A DNA stretch of 64,000 nt, taken from assembly GCF_024347635.1 (NCBI RefSeq), contig NZ_AP025510.1:496001-560000 (forward strand), read 5' to 3'. A program made the position numbers and the translations under genes. Source of the DNA: Vibrio tasmaniensis (GTDB lineage Bacteria > Pseudomonadota > Gammaproteobacteria > Enterobacterales > Vibrionaceae). This document shows, one piece after another, positions 32,995-43,683 of the stretch. The notes below the pieces were generated by a model. That model had not been told where the DNA came from and did not search any database. It worked only from the letters and a program-made list of their open reading frames with translations. The stretch's first letter is position 1, and each line of letters starts with the position of its first letter.

Positions 32995-35556
32995 CTAAAG
33001 CAGCTTTTTCAAGCGATAAAGTTCTTCCAATGCTTGGCGAGGAGTTAAATCATCAGGATCAACATTCGCTAGCGCTTGTTCTACTTCACTTGGTTCAGGT
33101 ATCAGGCTCAGTTGGTTGGCTATATCGACACCGCTTGGCTTCGATGTTGGCGACTCCATACTTAACGCTTCTAGTTGAGTCAGCTTCGCGCGAGCATTCT
33201 TGATCACCGCTTTCGGTACACCAGCCAATCCAGCTACCGCTAGACCGTAAGATTTACTTGCTGCACCTTCTTGAACTGCGTGCATGAAAGCAATGCTGTC
33301 ACCATGCTCAACGGCATCTAGGTGTACGTTTGCTAAAGTTGGTAGTTGGTTCGGTAGCTCAGTTAGCTCAAAATAGTGCGTCGCAAACAGTGTCATCGCA
33401 TTGATTTGATTGGCTAGCCATTCTGCACTTGCCCAAGCCAGTGACAGACCATCGTAAGTACTGGTACCACGGCCGATTTCGTCCATTAGCACAAGGCTGT
33501 TTGGCGTCGCATTGTGCAGGATATTCGCGGTTTCTGTCATCTCAACCATGAAGGTTGAACGACCAGAAGCCAAATCATCGGATGCGCCAATACGCGTAAA
33601 GATACGGTCGATAGAACCAATCGTCGCGCTTTCTGCTGGAACATAACAACCGATATGAGCCATCAATGCAATGAGTGCAGTTTGGCGCATGTAGGTTGAT
33701 TTACCACCCATGTTTGGACCTGTGATGATCAGCATCTTACGTTGATCATTAAGGTCGATAGGGTTAGCAATAAAGGGTTCGTCCATCACTTGTTCTACCA
33801 CAGGGTGACGACCTGCCTGAATTTGTACGCCAGCAGACTCTGTCATGGTTGGACGACAGTAATCAAGGGTATCTGCACGCTCAGCCAAGTTTTGTAGAAC
33901 ATCAAGCTGAGATACCGAAGAGGCGATGTTTTGTAGGCGCTCTAGGTGCGGCAGTAGCAAATCAAACAACTCTTCCCAAAGCTGCTTCTCGATAGCTAGG
34001 GCTTTCGATTTAGAGCTAAGCACTTTGTCTTCGTGCTCTTTTAGCTCAGGAATGATGTAACGCTCTGCATTTTTCAGCGTTTGACGGCGAACATAGTGAG
34101 GAGGTACTAGATGGCTTTGTCCGCGGCTTACTTGAATGAAGAAACCGTGTACGTTGTTGTAGCCCACTTTAAGTGTATCGATACCATGACGTTCGCGCTC
34201 TTCTTGCTCAAGTTTATCAAGAAATTCGGTTGCACCAGCGGCAAGGTCGCGCCATTCGTCGAGTTCTGCGTTGTAGCCTTCTGCTATCACACCACCATCA
34301 CGAATCACTACGGGCGGGTTCTCTTTGATCGCTCGCTCAAGTAGTTCAGATACTTCATCCACAGGAGAAGCATATTGAGCAAGCTGAGTCAGGTATGGGT
34401 GCTTAAGTTGCGTCAGCGTTTCGGCAAGTTCAGGCAAATATTCCATAGCTTGGCGAAGTCGTGCCATATCGCGAGGACGAGCAGAGCGAAGAGCTAAACG
34501 CGCCAAGATACGTTCGATATCACCGATCTGTTTCAGCGTTGGTTGTAACTCTGTAAACAGAGCCAAATCTTTCATCTCGCCAATCGCATCTAGGCGCTGA
34601 TCGAGTGCAGAGATATTGCGCATTGGTTGATGTAACCAACGCTTAAGCATACGGCTACCCATTGCTGTCGCAGTGTGATCAAGTACTTCTGCTAGGGTGT
34701 TGTCTGTGCCGCCACTAAGATTTTGGGTGATCTCTAGATTGCGTCGAGTCGCAGCATCGAGGATCACTGAGTGATCTTGTTTATCCATCGTCAGTGAACG
34801 GATATGTGGAAGGGCAGTTCGCTGGGTGTCTTTGACGTATTGGATCAAACAACCAGCCGCACATAAGCCTAGTTTCGCGCTTTCTACGCCAAAGCCAACT
34901 AGGTCACGAGTACCAAACTGCTTATTCAATTGCTGCTTAGCGGTATCTAATTCAAATTCCCACACAGGGCGACGGCGGTTGCCATTACGACTTGCCATCA
35001 AATTTACGGGTTCGAAATCTTCAGGGAACAGCAGTTCACGTGGTGACGTTCTTTGTAGCTCTGCCGCCATCGCTTCTTCGGTTTCTGGTTCGCAAAGTTG
35101 GAATCGACCGGAGGTAATATCCAGTGTCGCGTAACCAAACTTACCGTTGTGATGGTAAATGGCTGCAATCAGGTTATCAACACGCTCAGAAAGCAATGCT
35201 TCATCCGTTACTGTACCAGGCGTCACGATGCGTACAACAGCACGTTCAACCGGGCCTTTTGAAGTTGCTGGATTACCAATCTGTTCACAAATAGCTACGG
35301 ATTCACCAAGTTGCACTAACTTCGCAAGGTATCCTTCAACGGCATGGTACGGAACACCCGCCATAGGAATCGGCTCACCATTTGAAGAGCCACGCTTGGT
35401 CAGTGAAATATCGAGGAGTTGAGAGGCTTTTTTAGCATCATCGTAGAAAAGCTCGTAGAAATCGCCCATGCGGTAGAACAGCAGAATTTCTGGATTTTCT
35501 GCTTTTAGCTTTAGGTACTGCTGCATCATGGGAGTATGTTTTTGATCGGCTTTCAC
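32995..35556 (-). CDS. mutS: DNA mismatch repair protein MutS
   Basis: An 853-residue mismatch sensor ATPase that recruits MutL. The mismatch-binding Phe-x-Glu is in [13 protein letters not shown]; Walker A is [11 protein letters not shown], Walker [17 protein letters not shown], and the C-terminal tetramer helix ends the protein. I place the start at GTG 35556 ([13 protein letters not shown]), giving exactly the E. coli length; 24 upstream in-frame codons have no SD. It is divergent from pncC. Confidence 0.96.
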   Translation of the reverse strand: MKADQKHTPMMQQYLKLKAENPEILLFYRMGDFYELFYDDAKKASQLLDISLTKRGSSNGEPIPMAGVPYHAVEGYLAKLVQLGESVAICEQIGNPATSKGPVERAVVRIVTPGTVTDEALLSERVDNLIAAIYHHNGKFGYATLDITSGRFQLCEPETEEAMAAELQRTSPRELLFPEDFEPVNLMASRNGNRRRPVWEFELDTAKQQLNKQFGTRDLVGFGVESAKLGLCAAGCLIQYVKDTQRTALPHIRSLTMDKQDHSVILDAATRRNLEITQNLSGGTDNTLAEVLDHTATAMGSRMLKRWLHQPMRNISALDQRLDAIGEMKDLALFTELQPTLKQIGDIERILARLALRSARPRDMARLRQAMEYLPELAETLTQLKHPYLTQLAQYASPVDEVSELLERAIKENPPVVIRDGGVIAEGYNAELDEWRDLAAGATEFLDKLEQEERERHGIDTLKVGYNNVHGFFIQVSRGQSHLVPPHYVRRQTLKNAERYIIPELKEHEDKVLSSKSKALAIEKQLWEELFDLLLPHLERLQNIASSVSQLDVLQNLAERADTLDYCRPTMTESAGVQIQAGRHPVVEQVMDEPFIANPIDLNDQRKMLIITGPNMGGKSTYMRQTALIALMAHIGCYVPAESATIGSIDRIFTRIGASDDLASGRSTFMVEMTETANILHNATPNSLVLMDEIGRGTSTYDGLSLAWASAEWLANQINAMTLFATHYFELTELPNQLPTLANVHLDAVEHGDSIAFMHAVQEGAASKSYGLAVAGLAGVPKAVIKNARAKLTQLEALSMESPTSKPSGVDIANQLSLIPEPSEVEQALANVDPDDLTPRQALEELYRLKKLL

Positions 35557-35677
35557 AGTTAACTTCTTTCGTTTATTTCTATTGCGGCTTAGGATACGTG
35601 AAAGCGTTTCGTGCGAAAAGCGACACATGCGAAAAGATGCGAATCCGAATGATATGACAGTAAATAAAGGGAAGTTG

Positions 35678-36175
35678 ATGATGCAGATGACTCAAGATCT
35701 TAGTGAACAGCTTGGACACTTACTCGCTAAACACAAACACGTTTTAGTGACGGCTGAATCTTGCACTGGCGGTGGTGTTGCTAGCGCAGTGACGGATATC
35801 GCAGGGAGCTCTGGGTGGTTTGATCGCTCTTTTGTTACTTATAGTAATGAAGCGAAGCAAGAGATGATTGGTGTACAGCTTAAAACCTTAGTTGAGTTTG
35901 GTGCAGTGAGTGAGCCTGTAGTGATAGAAATGGCGAGCGGGGCATTGCAACATTCAAATGGGACTATCTCTGTATCGATCAGTGGCATTGCTGGCCCAGG
36001 TGGCGCGACCGAAGATAAACCCGTTGGTACAGTATGTTTCGCTTGGAAAGCACTAAATGGCTGGGATAAAGTAGAAACGCATCTATTTACAGGCGACAGG
36101 TCACAAGTACGCCAACAAGCCACGCACCATGCCCTGCAAGTTATTTATGATTACCTATCAATGGAAGGTAAGTAG
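35678..36175 (+). CDS. pncC: Nicotinamide-nucleotide amidohydrolase
   Basis: A 165-residue CinA C-terminal domain protein that deamidates NMN to nicotinic acid mononucleotide in pyridine nucleotide salvage. Motifs [21 protein letters not shown] and [20 protein letters not shown] are diagnostic. ATG 35678 (or 35681) follows AAGGGAAG; the frame is open 32 codons further upstream but lacks similarity. The standalone pncC-recA arrangement is shared with E. coli (ygaD-recA). Confidence 0.94.
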   Translation: MMQMTQDLSEQLGHLLAKHKHVLVTAESCTGGGVASAVTDIAGSSGWFDRSFVTYSNEAKQEMIGVQLKTLVEFGAVSEPVVIEMASGALQHSNGTISVSISGIAGPGGATEDKPVGTVCFAWKALNGWDKVETHLFTGDRSQVRQQATHHALQVIYDYLSMEGK

Positions 36176-36210
36176 CATTTGTACAAATTATTTTCATACA
36201 GGTATGGACA

Positions 36211-36226
36211 CTGTATGAATCAACAG
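36211..36226 (+). promoter_or_regulatory. LexA (SOS) box of recA
   Basis: CTGT-N8-ACAG (CTGTATGAATCAACAG), flanked by CA and TA, 88 bp before the recA start. It matches the gammaproteobacterial LexA consensus. Confidence 0.9.
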
Positions 36227-36314
36227 TATAATGAAAGCCAATTAGTCACCCCTATGTGGGTTAGAAATAGATTCTAGATCGCTTGTTAAGACAACCGATT
36301 ATGTGGAGATAGTA

Positions 36315-37355
36315 ATGGACGAGAATAAACAAAAAGCGTTAGCCGCAGCCCTTGGTCAGATTGAAAAGCAATTTGGTAAAGGTTCTATCATGCGTCTTGG
36401 TGATAACCGCACAATGGACGTAGAAACTATTTCTACAGGTTCTCTATCTCTAGATATCGCACTAGGTGCTGGTGGCCTACCTATGGGACGTATCGTAGAA
36501 GTTTACGGTCCAGAATCATCAGGTAAAACAACGCTAACGCTTGAGCTTATTGCTGCAGCACAGAGAGTGGGCAAAACGTGTGCATTCGTTGATGCGGAGC
36601 ACGCACTAGACCCTATCTACGCTCAAAAGTTGGGTGTTGATATCGATGCTTTGCTTGTGTCTCAACCAGATACAGGCGAACAAGCTCTAGAAATTTGTGA
36701 TGCACTGGCTCGTTCAGGTGCTATCGACGTTCTTGTTATTGACTCAGTAGCAGCACTAACACCTAAAGCAGAAATCGAAGGCGAAATGGGCGACAGCCAC
36801 ATGGGTCTTCAGGCTCGTATGCTTTCTCAAGCGATGCGTAAGCTGACTGGTAACCTCAAGCAGTCTAACTGTATGGCTATCTTCATTAACCAAATTCGTA
36901 TGAAAATTGGTGTTATGTTCGGTAACCCAGAAACAACAACCGGTGGTAACGCACTTAAGTTCTACGCATCTGTTCGTCTTGATATTCGCCGTACTGGCGC
37001 GATTAAAGATGGTGATGAAGTTGTTGGTAACGAAACTCGCATCAAGGTTGTTAAGAACAAGATTGCTGCACCATTCAAACAAGCTGAAACTCAAATCCTT
37101 TACGGCAAAGGCTTCAACCGCGAAGGTGAGCTTATCGACTTAGGTGTTAAGAATAAGCTAGTAGAAAAAGCAGGCGCTTGGTACAGCTACAAAGGCGACA
37201 AGATCGGCCAAGGTAAAGCAAACGCTGGTAAATACCTACGTGAAAACCCAGAAGTTGCTCTAGAAATTGATACTAAACTTCGTGAGTTACTGCTAACTCC
37301 TGCTGTGCTTGAAGAGAAAGGTGCAGAGAAGGAAGAAGAAAACGAAGAGCTATAA
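36315..37355 (+). CDS. recA: Recombinase RecA
   Basis: A 346-residue ATPase for homologous strand exchange and LexA co-cleavage. Walker [10 protein letters not shown], the L2 loop [20 protein letters not shown], and the acidic C-terminal tail [14 protein letters not shown] are typical. ATG 36315 has GGAGAT upstream. Under LexA control (box at 36211). Unusually, recX and alaS do not follow; accessory genes begin 300 bp downstream. Confidence 0.99.
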   Translation: MDENKQKALAAALGQIEKQFGKGSIMRLGDNRTMDVETISTGSLSLDIALGAGGLPMGRIVEVYGPESSGKTTLTLELIAAAQRVGKTCAFVDAEHALDPIYAQKLGVDIDALLVSQPDTGEQALEICDALARSGAIDVLVIDSVAALTPKAEIEGEMGDSHMGLQARMLSQAMRKLTGNLKQSNCMAIFINQIRMKIGVMFGNPETTTGGNALKFYASVRLDIRRTGAIKDGDEVVGNETRIKVVKNKIAAPFKQAETQILYGKGFNREGELIDLGVKNKLVEKAGAWYSYKGDKIGQGKANAGKYLRENPEVALEIDTKLRELLLTPAVLEEKGAEKEEENEEL

Positions 37356-37408
37356 GCTAACGTTTTGTTAAGTCATCTTCATAAGAATGTATGACATTGA
37401 AAGATTTT

Positions 37409-37437
37409 AAAGCCTCGAATTTTCGAGGCTTTATTGT
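37409..37437 (+). terminator. Terminator after recA
   Basis: AAAGCCTCGA and TCGAGGCTTT form a 10-bp stem with an ATTT loop; ATTGTTTT follows. This is the last clear backbone feature before the accessory region. The rest of 37438-37597 shows nothing recognisable. Confidence 0.87.
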
Positions 37438-37597
37438 TTTAGTCGTAAAAAGTTAAGGTATTTGATTGTTTAGAGAAAAGTGACCGTAGGCGGCTGCTCT
37501 AGATACTTATAGTTATGCACTCATAAGTCTATTCTTTATCAAATAACTAAAGAAACTCTTTGGGGTAAATAGATTCCCGTCAAAATTTCTTTCCCCG

Positions 37598-37619
37598 AAA
37601 GGCCTATTACTAGACCTTT
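37598..37619 (-). terminator. Possible terminator of the minus cyclodextrin arm
   Basis: AAAGG and CCTTT with inner CTA/TAG pairing form a small hairpin 35 bp past the regulator gene. The T run on the minus strand is short (TTTC), so it is weak. Confidence 0.4.
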
Positions 37620-37653
37620 GTTCGTATCTGATTATTGAATTCGATCTGCTGAG

Positions 37654-38478
37654 TTAGTGCTTCTTAAGCTCGTCGAGTACCATAGCATTATGCTGTTCGT
37701 GAATCGTATTCACCCTAACGTGTTGGTGCTGATTAGGAGCCAGGCGTTCGTATTCTGTTAGGTAAATATCGCTGTGAATATGCTCTGCGATCATTTTTAC
37801 AATTAAGCGATTATTGGCATATAAACCTAAGGTTTCTTCACGGTGTGAGAACATGAGGGCGAGCTTCATATCGGCTACGCACATAAAGCGGTGTGAAGGG
37901 TATTCGGTTTCTTCATTTTCAGAACGCGAATGTAGTTCTATCTTTTCATGTGGGCTCGCCATTTTGTTGAATGAAAAGCCAATCACTCGTACGCCACGTT
38001 CCACGGCGTCGCATAATTCTTTGCCAAACAACTCAAGGTTAAAATCGGTATTCAGATAAATTTCTAGATTTGCCTGATTAATGATTTCCTTGGCCTTTTG
38101 AAGTAAGTTGTCGAACCCCGATACGTTGTAAACGAACTCTTTTTCCTCTTTCAGCATCATCTTAGATAATTCTGATTTAAGGAAATTAATATTGGTAACG
38201 GTCTTTTTTTCTATCTGGCTGAAAATCAAGTCTGGTGATTTAGCTTCGTACTCTTTAGTGTCGCCATCAGACATGAAAATGTAGCCATTGGCGTAAAGGT
38301 TATCGATAGACGAGTAAACAGAAGAGCGGGAGATAGAGATCTCTTTCGCGATTTTATATCCGCTGGATTGGCCATTTTTGAGTAAATTAATATAAACAAG
38401 CGCATCGGTTTTGGTAAACCCAAAATCCATTAATTTGGTGACTAGCTCTGACACGGGTTGTCCTCTGAAACTATTCAA
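37654..38478 (-). CDS. TrmB-family transcriptional regulator
   Basis: A 274-residue regulator. The N-terminal winged helix (about residues 8-85) contains FGFTKTDALVYINLLKNG and the recognition stretch SISRSSVYSSIDNL, typical of TrmB (maltose/trehalose regulators first known in archaea). A PLD-like second domain (about 110-230) follows. It is the last gene of the six-gene minus arm, 30 bp after the ROK gene. It probably controls the cluster, perhaps through the inverted repeat at 44967-44996. The effector is unknown; the long archaeal sugar-binding domain is not obvious. Confidence 0.85.
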   Translation of the reverse strand: MNSFRGQPVSELVTKLMDFGFTKTDALVYINLLKNGQSSGYKIAKEISISRSSVYSSIDNLYANGYIFMSDGDTKEYEAKSPDLIFSQIEKKTVTNINFLKSELSKMMLKEEKEFVYNVSGFDNLLQKAKEIINQANLEIYLNTDFNLELFGKELCDAVERGVRVIGFSFNKMASPHEKIELHSRSENEETEYPSHRFMCVADMKLALMFSHREETLGLYANNRLIVKMIAEHIHSDIYLTEYERLAPNQHQHVRVNTIHEQHNAMVLDELKKH

Positions 38479-38508
38479 TATCTTCTCCTTCTAAGGTTAC
38501 CATTCTTG

Positions 38509-39528
38509 TCACGACGAGCGTAAATGATTGTTGTGATTTTTTTCAGCGATGAGAAACGCTCCGCGAGCAAAGGTGAATTCATCTTGTTTTGGGTGAATAA
38601 TCACTGGAATTTCATTAACGTGAATGTAGCGAGACAATGCGACTTTTAAATCTGCCGTTAATGTAGGATAGGTCGTTGCTTCGCCTGATAATACGAGTCG
38701 TGTGGGCTGTAATTGCTGAATGGGATTAACTAAACTGCGCGCCAATTGGTCGATATAAGTGCGATAGATGCGCGATGCATGCGGTTCACTTTGGTCTACG
38801 CCTGAAAAAATTTGCGTTAAAGTTTGGTCTTTTAGCACGACTTGATGATATTGCCGCTCAATACTTGGTGCGGATAAAAACTGTTCAATGCAGGCCTCAT
38901 TGCCACAGCGACATATAGGAGTTAAACCATCAACGAGCCATTGAAAATTTGGTAGCGTTGAATGTGCCCAATGTGAGCTTAACGGGTGGTGTTCTTGCTC
39001 GTTATTTTTGTAAAAACTCATACCACAACCATCGCCCAAAAATACGCTGAGAGTAGCCTCTTTTTGTAAACCTATAGCCCTCTTATTTAGACTTGAATCT
39101 GCCGAGAGTGGTTGTTCAATTAAGTCAGCGTTCGTCGTTGCGTTACTAATCGCGTCGCACGCAATAGCCGCACTGTGTGAATGCATCACAAGCGAGCAAT
39201 CGACCTTGAAGTGCTGAATCAGGTTCATTGCTAATTGGGCGAGTTCTGGCGAGTGAGTTTGACTTTGCTTTGTCAGATTATTTACTGACTGGCGATGAGA
39301 TGAAAAAAACTCGGATGTGCTTATGCCTATCGCGGCGATACTTCCATAGCGGTAGCTGACGCTTGATATTCTGCTTATCAAATGTTGGGTCAAGTGGGCA
39401 AGGTCGCCAGGAATGCGCTGCACCATTCTATACACCTCTTGTCCGTTAGAAGTGCTGGCGACCGAGTAAATAGAGTGGGAATCAATCGCGATTCCCATCA
39501 CTATATTTGGTTCTGCTTTAATGAGCAT
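38509..39528 (-). CDS. ROK-family protein lacking kinase residues
   Basis: A 339-residue protein with the ROK fold. The zinc-type motif CRCGNEACIEQFLS (about 227-240) and the late LVLSGE and FARGAF segments are kept. The phosphate motif DxGGTK at the N-terminus reads AIDSHSIYSV, and the catalytic Asn-Asp pair reads His-Ser (residues 116-117 in VMHSHSAAIACD). Sugar phosphorylation is therefore doubtful. There is no helix-turn-helix, so it is not a standard ROK repressor either. It lies between the GH13 enzyme (25-bp gap) and the TrmB regulator (30-bp gap). A sugar-sensing partner of the regulator is one inference. Confidence 0.78.
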   Translation of the reverse strand: MLIKAEPNIVMGIAIDSHSIYSVASTSNGQEVYRMVQRIPGDLAHLTQHLISRISSVSYRYGSIAAIGISTSEFFSSHRQSVNNLTKQSQTHSPELAQLAMNLIQHFKVDCSLVMHSHSAAIACDAISNATTNADLIEQPLSADSSLNKRAIGLQKEATLSVFLGDGCGMSFYKNNEQEHHPLSSHWAHSTLPNFQWLVDGLTPICRCGNEACIEQFLSAPSIERQYHQVVLKDQTLTQIFSGVDQSEPHASRIYRTYIDQLARSLVNPIQQLQPTRLVLSGEATTYPTLTADLKVALSRYIHVNEIPVIIHPKQDEFTFARGAFLIAEKNHNNHLRSS

Positions 39529-39553
39529 GATTTAATTAATGACACACTTGGAT

Positions 39554-41380
39554 TTAGTTCGCTTGCTCAATCACGTAGCCATAAGCGCTAAGGGTCAGTG
39601 ATTTTCCATCGATCATGATCTGTTTATCTTTATCGCTGTTGTTTAAAACAAACGTTAAATTGCCACGGCGGTAAGCGATGCACTCTTTGTCTGTCGTCCC
39701 TTTTTCATCCCTCACGTTTAACCAGTCAATGCTAGGCTGATTAAACTCGGGATTAGCTTTACGCAAAACGATCATTTCTTGAATGAAATTTTTGAATTCT
39801 AAGTCTTGCTCTGATTCTTCCCATATCATGCATTTTCGGTTGTCTTCGCTGCCCATGCCGCGGCCGCCATCCATACCAATTTCTCCACCGTAGTAAATAC
39901 ATGGAGCGCCAACTTGGGTAAACATAAATAGATAGGCTAATTTAGCTTTGCGCTTGTCGCCCTGACATAAAGAGATAATGCGAGTGGTGTCGTGGCTATC
40001 TAATAAGTTAAACATCGCTTCGTTTACGTTGCGTGGGTATGCCATGTACGACGCGTTCACTGCATTTACAAAGCTCTCTTTATCAAGGTCGCCAAGACCA
40101 AAGTAGTCGGTAATGGCTTGTGTCAGCGGGTAATTCATCAGCGAATCGTATTGGTCGCCGCGTAGCCAAGGCATACCTTCGTGCCAAATCTCCCCAAGAA
40201 TGTAGCAGTCTGGGTTGGCATCTTTTACGACTTTGCGGAAGTCACGCCAAAACGCGTGGTCCACTTCGTTGGCTACGTCTAAACGCCAACCATCAATGTT
40301 GAACTCTTCTACCCAGTGGCGTGCTACGTCTAATAAGTATGCACGACACTCTTCATTTTCAGTATTCAGCTTGGGCATTTCGACGACATTCGCGAAGGTT
40401 TCGTAGTTCAAGTTCCAGAAATCCCACTCTTCTTTTGGCGTGTCTGGGTATACAGGGAATTGATTGATCCAAAACCAGTCGGCGTATTTGGACTTTGCCC
40501 CGTTATTCACAACGTCTAGCCATAGTGGTGATTGAGACCCAATGTGGTTGAACACCGCGTCGAGCATAATTTTCATGCCGCGTTTATGGGCTTCATCGAC
40601 GAGTGCTTTAAAAGCTTCATTGCCGCCAAAGTGCGGGTCTACATTGTAGTAGTCGACAGTGTCGTATTTATGGTTGGCGTTGGCTGTGAAAATAGGGCAT
40701 AAATACAAACCATTCACGCCAAGATCTTGCAGGTAATCTAGCTTATCGATCACGCCCCATAAATCGCCACCCATAAAGTTGTCGGATACAGGTCTGGTTC
40801 CCCAAGGTTGCACGTTGGCAGGTGATGTTTCAGGGCGACCATTAGCAAAGCGCTCTGGGAATATTTGGTACCAAATGGTGTCTTTTATCCACGTCGGTGT
40901 CTTTAAAACGTCACGAGGGTTTATGTAAGGAAAACAGAAGAAATTACTTAAGTTGCTCAGCTCGATTTCTGCGTTTTCAGTCGTTGAAATGTCGGCGCAG
41001 CGTTTTTCTCCAAATAGAATCTTTTCGCCGCCTTTTCCGTACAAAATAAAGCCATAGCGGCTACGACGTTTCGGTGGAGTAAACTCTGCAAACCAGTGGT
41101 CGTGGTACTCGGTTTCCCCTTCATGAATCATGGTCACTTCATTGCCACCCACCCAACCGTGTGCATCACTGCCACCTAGATTGCCACCATCGAGGCCACC
41201 TTCTGCCCAGTGGTACGGGTCGCCTATCCAAAGTGAAACCTTGTCTAGTTCGCCTTTTGCACAGCGTAAGCGAAGGTGAAGCGTTTCATTGTTGTAAGCG
41301 TAACTGTCTGCACTTTTTGCTGAGTGAGTCAGCGAGCTTTTTGTAATCGGTTTGTTGATAACTGAATTTGTAATAGCCAT
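39554..41380 (-). CDS. Cytoplasmic cyclomaltodextrinase / neopullulanase (GH13)
   Basis: A 608-residue enzyme that opens cyclodextrins or cuts maltodextrins. No signal peptide. An N-terminal CBM34-like beta domain (about 30-150) precedes the catalytic barrel: IWYQIFPERFANG, DAVFNHIG, GWRLDVANEV (nucleophile D368), GEIWHE (acid/base E397), and LLDSHDTTR (D464). This arrangement marks the GH13_20 group. ATG 41380 is chosen because AGGGA lies 11 nt upstream; ATG 41392 sits on that SD. By position and type it corresponds to CymH of the Klebsiella oxytoca cyclodextrin system, from memory. Confidence 0.88.
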   Translation of the reverse strand: MAITNSVINKPITKSSLTHSAKSADSYAYNNETLHLRLRCAKGELDKVSLWIGDPYHWAEGGLDGGNLGGSDAHGWVGGNEVTMIHEGETEYHDHWFAEFTPPKRRSRYGFILYGKGGEKILFGEKRCADISTTENAEIELSNLSNFFCFPYINPRDVLKTPTWIKDTIWYQIFPERFANGRPETSPANVQPWGTRPVSDNFMGGDLWGVIDKLDYLQDLGVNGLYLCPIFTANANHKYDTVDYYNVDPHFGGNEAFKALVDEAHKRGMKIMLDAVFNHIGSQSPLWLDVVNNGAKSKYADWFWINQFPVYPDTPKEEWDFWNLNYETFANVVEMPKLNTENEECRAYLLDVARHWVEEFNIDGWRLDVANEVDHAFWRDFRKVVKDANPDCYILGEIWHEGMPWLRGDQYDSLMNYPLTQAITDYFGLGDLDKESFVNAVNASYMAYPRNVNEAMFNLLDSHDTTRIISLCQGDKRKAKLAYLFMFTQVGAPCIYYGGEIGMDGGRGMGSEDNRKCMIWEESEQDLEFKNFIQEMIVLRKANPEFNQPSIDWLNVRDEKGTTDKECIAYRRGNLTFVLNNSDKDKQIMIDGKSLTLSAYGYVIEQAN

Positions 41381-41401
41381 AGCGGAAATCATCCCTAATT
41401 A

Positions 41402-42271
41402 TTATTCTTTAACTGCGCCGCTGACGAGGCCGGTAGTAATGTGTTTTTGAGTCGCAACAAATAGCAAAGTGATGGGCACTGCAACCAATAATGAACCCGC
41501 GGCAAACAGCGTGAAATTCTCCGCTGAGTTAGATGAAATCCAACTGAAAATACCGATGGCTAGCGTCATTTTTTCTTCGCTGCGTAAGATAAGCGTAGGT
41601 AAAATGAAGTCCATCCAAGGTGCGGTGAAAGACACTAACCCAACAAACACTAAGATAGGTTTCGCGAGAGGGAGAATGATTTCGAGGAAAATCGTCATGT
41701 GGCCTGCACCATCAATTTTTGCGGCTTCATCTAATGAAGTGGGAATGGCATCGAAATAACCTTTCACCAACCAAATCATGAATGGTAATGAGCCCGTTAC
41801 ATACACAAATAACAAGCCAGCATAGGTATCAATCAATCCCATTTTTGATAGCAAGATGTAGATAGCCGTCATCGAAAGAAAGGCCGGGAACATCTGCAAT
41901 ACAAGAATGCTCATCATAATGTTGCGCTTACCATTGAAGCGGTAGCGAGAGAACACAAACGCTGAAATAGTCACGACAACCAGTGAGATAACCATATTCG
42001 CTGTAGCGAGAAGAAAGGTGTTTTTATACCAGTCTAAATAGGGTGTGTCCGTGAATAACGCGCGGTAGTGGTCGAGCGTAAAATCAATACTTGTGAAAGA
42101 AGAACTGAATAAGTTATTCCCCGTTTTGAATGAAGCTAGCACTGTCCAAATTACCGGGCCAAGTACTAATAATGCGTTGGCAATGAGAAATAAGTACACA
42201 ACTAGGGTGCCTATTTTGCCAATGTATTTGTCCATGTTAATTAACTTATCCGAACTATTTAAATTGGCCAT
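41402..42271 (-). CDS. ABC transporter permease, MalG type
   Basis: A 289-residue inner-membrane permease with six predicted helices. The EAA loop that docks the ATPase is LDEAAKIDGAGHMTIFLEIILPL. It pairs with the MalF-type gene directly upstream (1-bp gap) and is followed by the GH13 gene after 21 bp. It would import maltodextrins or cyclodextrins with the binding protein at 43684 and the ATPase at 48387. Equivalent by order to CymG of K. oxytoca. Confidence 0.92.
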   Translation of the reverse strand: MANLNSSDKLINMDKYIGKIGTLVVYLFLIANALLVLGPVIWTVLASFKTGNNLFSSSFTSIDFTLDHYRALFTDTPYLDWYKNTFLLATANMVISLVVVTISAFVFSRYRFNGKRNIMMSILVLQMFPAFLSMTAIYILLSKMGLIDTYAGLLFVYVTGSLPFMIWLVKGYFDAIPTSLDEAAKIDGAGHMTIFLEIILPLAKPILVFVGLVSFTAPWMDFILPTLILRSEEKMTLAIGIFSWISSNSAENFTLFAAGSLLVAVPITLLFVATQKHITTGLVSGAVKE

Positions 42272-42272
42272 G

Positions 42273-43556
42273 TTACATACCTACATCGTCTTTGAATGAC
42301 TTCATGCGGCTGAATTGCCATATCGCAATACCAGACAAGAACAGGAAGATAATGATTGAGATAACCGAAGCGATTTGATACTGCTGGAAGTCGAGCGTGA
42401 GCTTGTAAATCCAAGTGATCAGAATGTCGGTATGTCCTGCAAATCGATATTCAGGGTTGATAGGACCCCCTTCGGTTAACAGGTAAATCGCCCCAAAGTT
42501 ATTGAAGTTATGGGCAAAGGTCATGACCAACGATGGGGCCACTTGGTGCAACACCATAGGCAGGGTGATTTCTTTAAATTGCTGGAACTTGCTTGCACCA
42601 TCGACTTCACTGGCTTCATAAAGTTCGCTTGAAATGTTAGTCAGTGCCCCTGCAATAAGCAGCATAAAGTAAGGTGCGCCAACCCAAACACTCACCGCGA
42701 TAACGGTAATTTTTGCGGTGAAAGGGTCTGATAAGAAGGCAATCGAATCAAAGCCCCACGAGTTTAACGTTGCGTTGACTGGTCCAATACCATTCAGTAG
42801 CAAGCGGAACATCAATAAGGTTACGAAAGCCGGAATGGCATAAGGGAGAATAAAGATAAAGCGCCATGCTTTTTTCGCTTTAATGTTTCGATTTTGTAGC
42901 GCAAGCGCCAGTAAAAAACCAAACCCACAAGTACATATGGTGGCAAAAAATGCCCACAGAACCGTCCAAGAAGCGACACCGAAGAAAGTGCTCGACCATA
43001 TTTTTAGTTCAAATAACGCGATAAAATTTTTAAACCCCACCCAATCTACGAGGTTTCTTGGTGGGATATGATGGGGCGCAGAATAGTTAGTGAAAGAGAC
43101 AAGTACCGTAATAATGATTGGCAAAATAATGAATGCGATACTGGCAATAAAAGCTGGCGATAGCATGATGAACGCGAACTTTTGGTCGTAAATGTCTTTA
43201 AATTGCTCTCGAAGGTTCAGTCGTGACTTAAGGCTAACTTTTGCATCTTGGACATTAGCGATGTACAGACAGATGAATAAGAAGCTGTAGAGTAGGGCTA
43301 TGACCCCTTCGACCAACATAAAGACAGAGTTATCGCCCTGTAATATTTTAAAGCCTTCACGAACTTGAGCGACATCTCCTAAAGTGACTAAGCTTTTTAG
43401 TGAGGCCAACAGCTCCGGGAGAATCAACAGTGTGATTAGCTGCATGGCTAAAAATACACCGCCTTTTACCCAATGACCTTTTACGATCTGTGTACTCCCC
43501 ATAATAAGGAGTGATGCGGGCATTCGTGATGCCGGCTGATTCTCTGTTAACAACAT
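42273..43556 (-). CDS. ABC transporter permease, MalF type
   Basis: A 427-residue permease with an N-terminal extension of two extra helices (about 35-55 and 80-100) before the six-helix core, as in MalF proteins. The EAA loop is LYEASEVDGASKFQQFKEITLP. The long periplasmic P2 loop of E. coli MalF is absent, as in Gram-positive and Cym-type MalF. It is 127 bp from the binding-protein gene with a hairpin between them. Confidence 0.92.
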   Translation of the reverse strand: MLLTENQPASRMPASLLIMGSTQIVKGHWVKGGVFLAMQLITLLILPELLASLKSLVTLGDVAQVREGFKILQGDNSVFMLVEGVIALLYSFLFICLYIANVQDAKVSLKSRLNLREQFKDIYDQKFAFIMLSPAFIASIAFIILPIIITVLVSFTNYSAPHHIPPRNLVDWVGFKNFIALFELKIWSSTFFGVASWTVLWAFFATICTCGFGFLLALALQNRNIKAKKAWRFIFILPYAIPAFVTLLMFRLLLNGIGPVNATLNSWGFDSIAFLSDPFTAKITVIAVSVWVGAPYFMLLIAGALTNISSELYEASEVDGASKFQQFKEITLPMVLHQVAPSLVMTFAHNFNNFGAIYLLTEGGPINPEYRFAGHTDILITWIYKLTLDFQQYQIASVISIIIFLFLSGIAIWQFSRMKSFKDDVGM

Positions 43557-43617
43557 TGTTTATCTCTATTGTTTAGGTTGTCGTTATGTATTCGTTTTCG
43601 GGTCACGCTCTGAATTA

Positions 43618-43642
43618 GCGCTGTGGCTTTATGACACAGCGC
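43618..43642 (-). other. Intercistronic hairpin between binding protein and permease genes
   Basis: GCGCTGTG pairs perfectly with CACAGCGC around a 9-nt loop. No T run follows on the minus strand. A stem here can protect the upstream mRNA and raise binding-protein output over permease, as known for malE-malF. Confidence 0.6.
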
Positions 43643-43683
43643 ATGAGCTAAGTAGCTCGTGAGTTGCGACGGGAGTTCAGAGG

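Noticed and set aside
37654..38478. Regulator considered as MalT-like
   Set aside because: It is 274 residues with a TrmB-type winged helix; MalT is a large ATP-dependent LuxR-type activator of about 900 residues.
38509..39528. ROK protein as ordinary glucokinase
   Set aside because: Phosphate-binding and catalytic residues are missing although the zinc motif remains.
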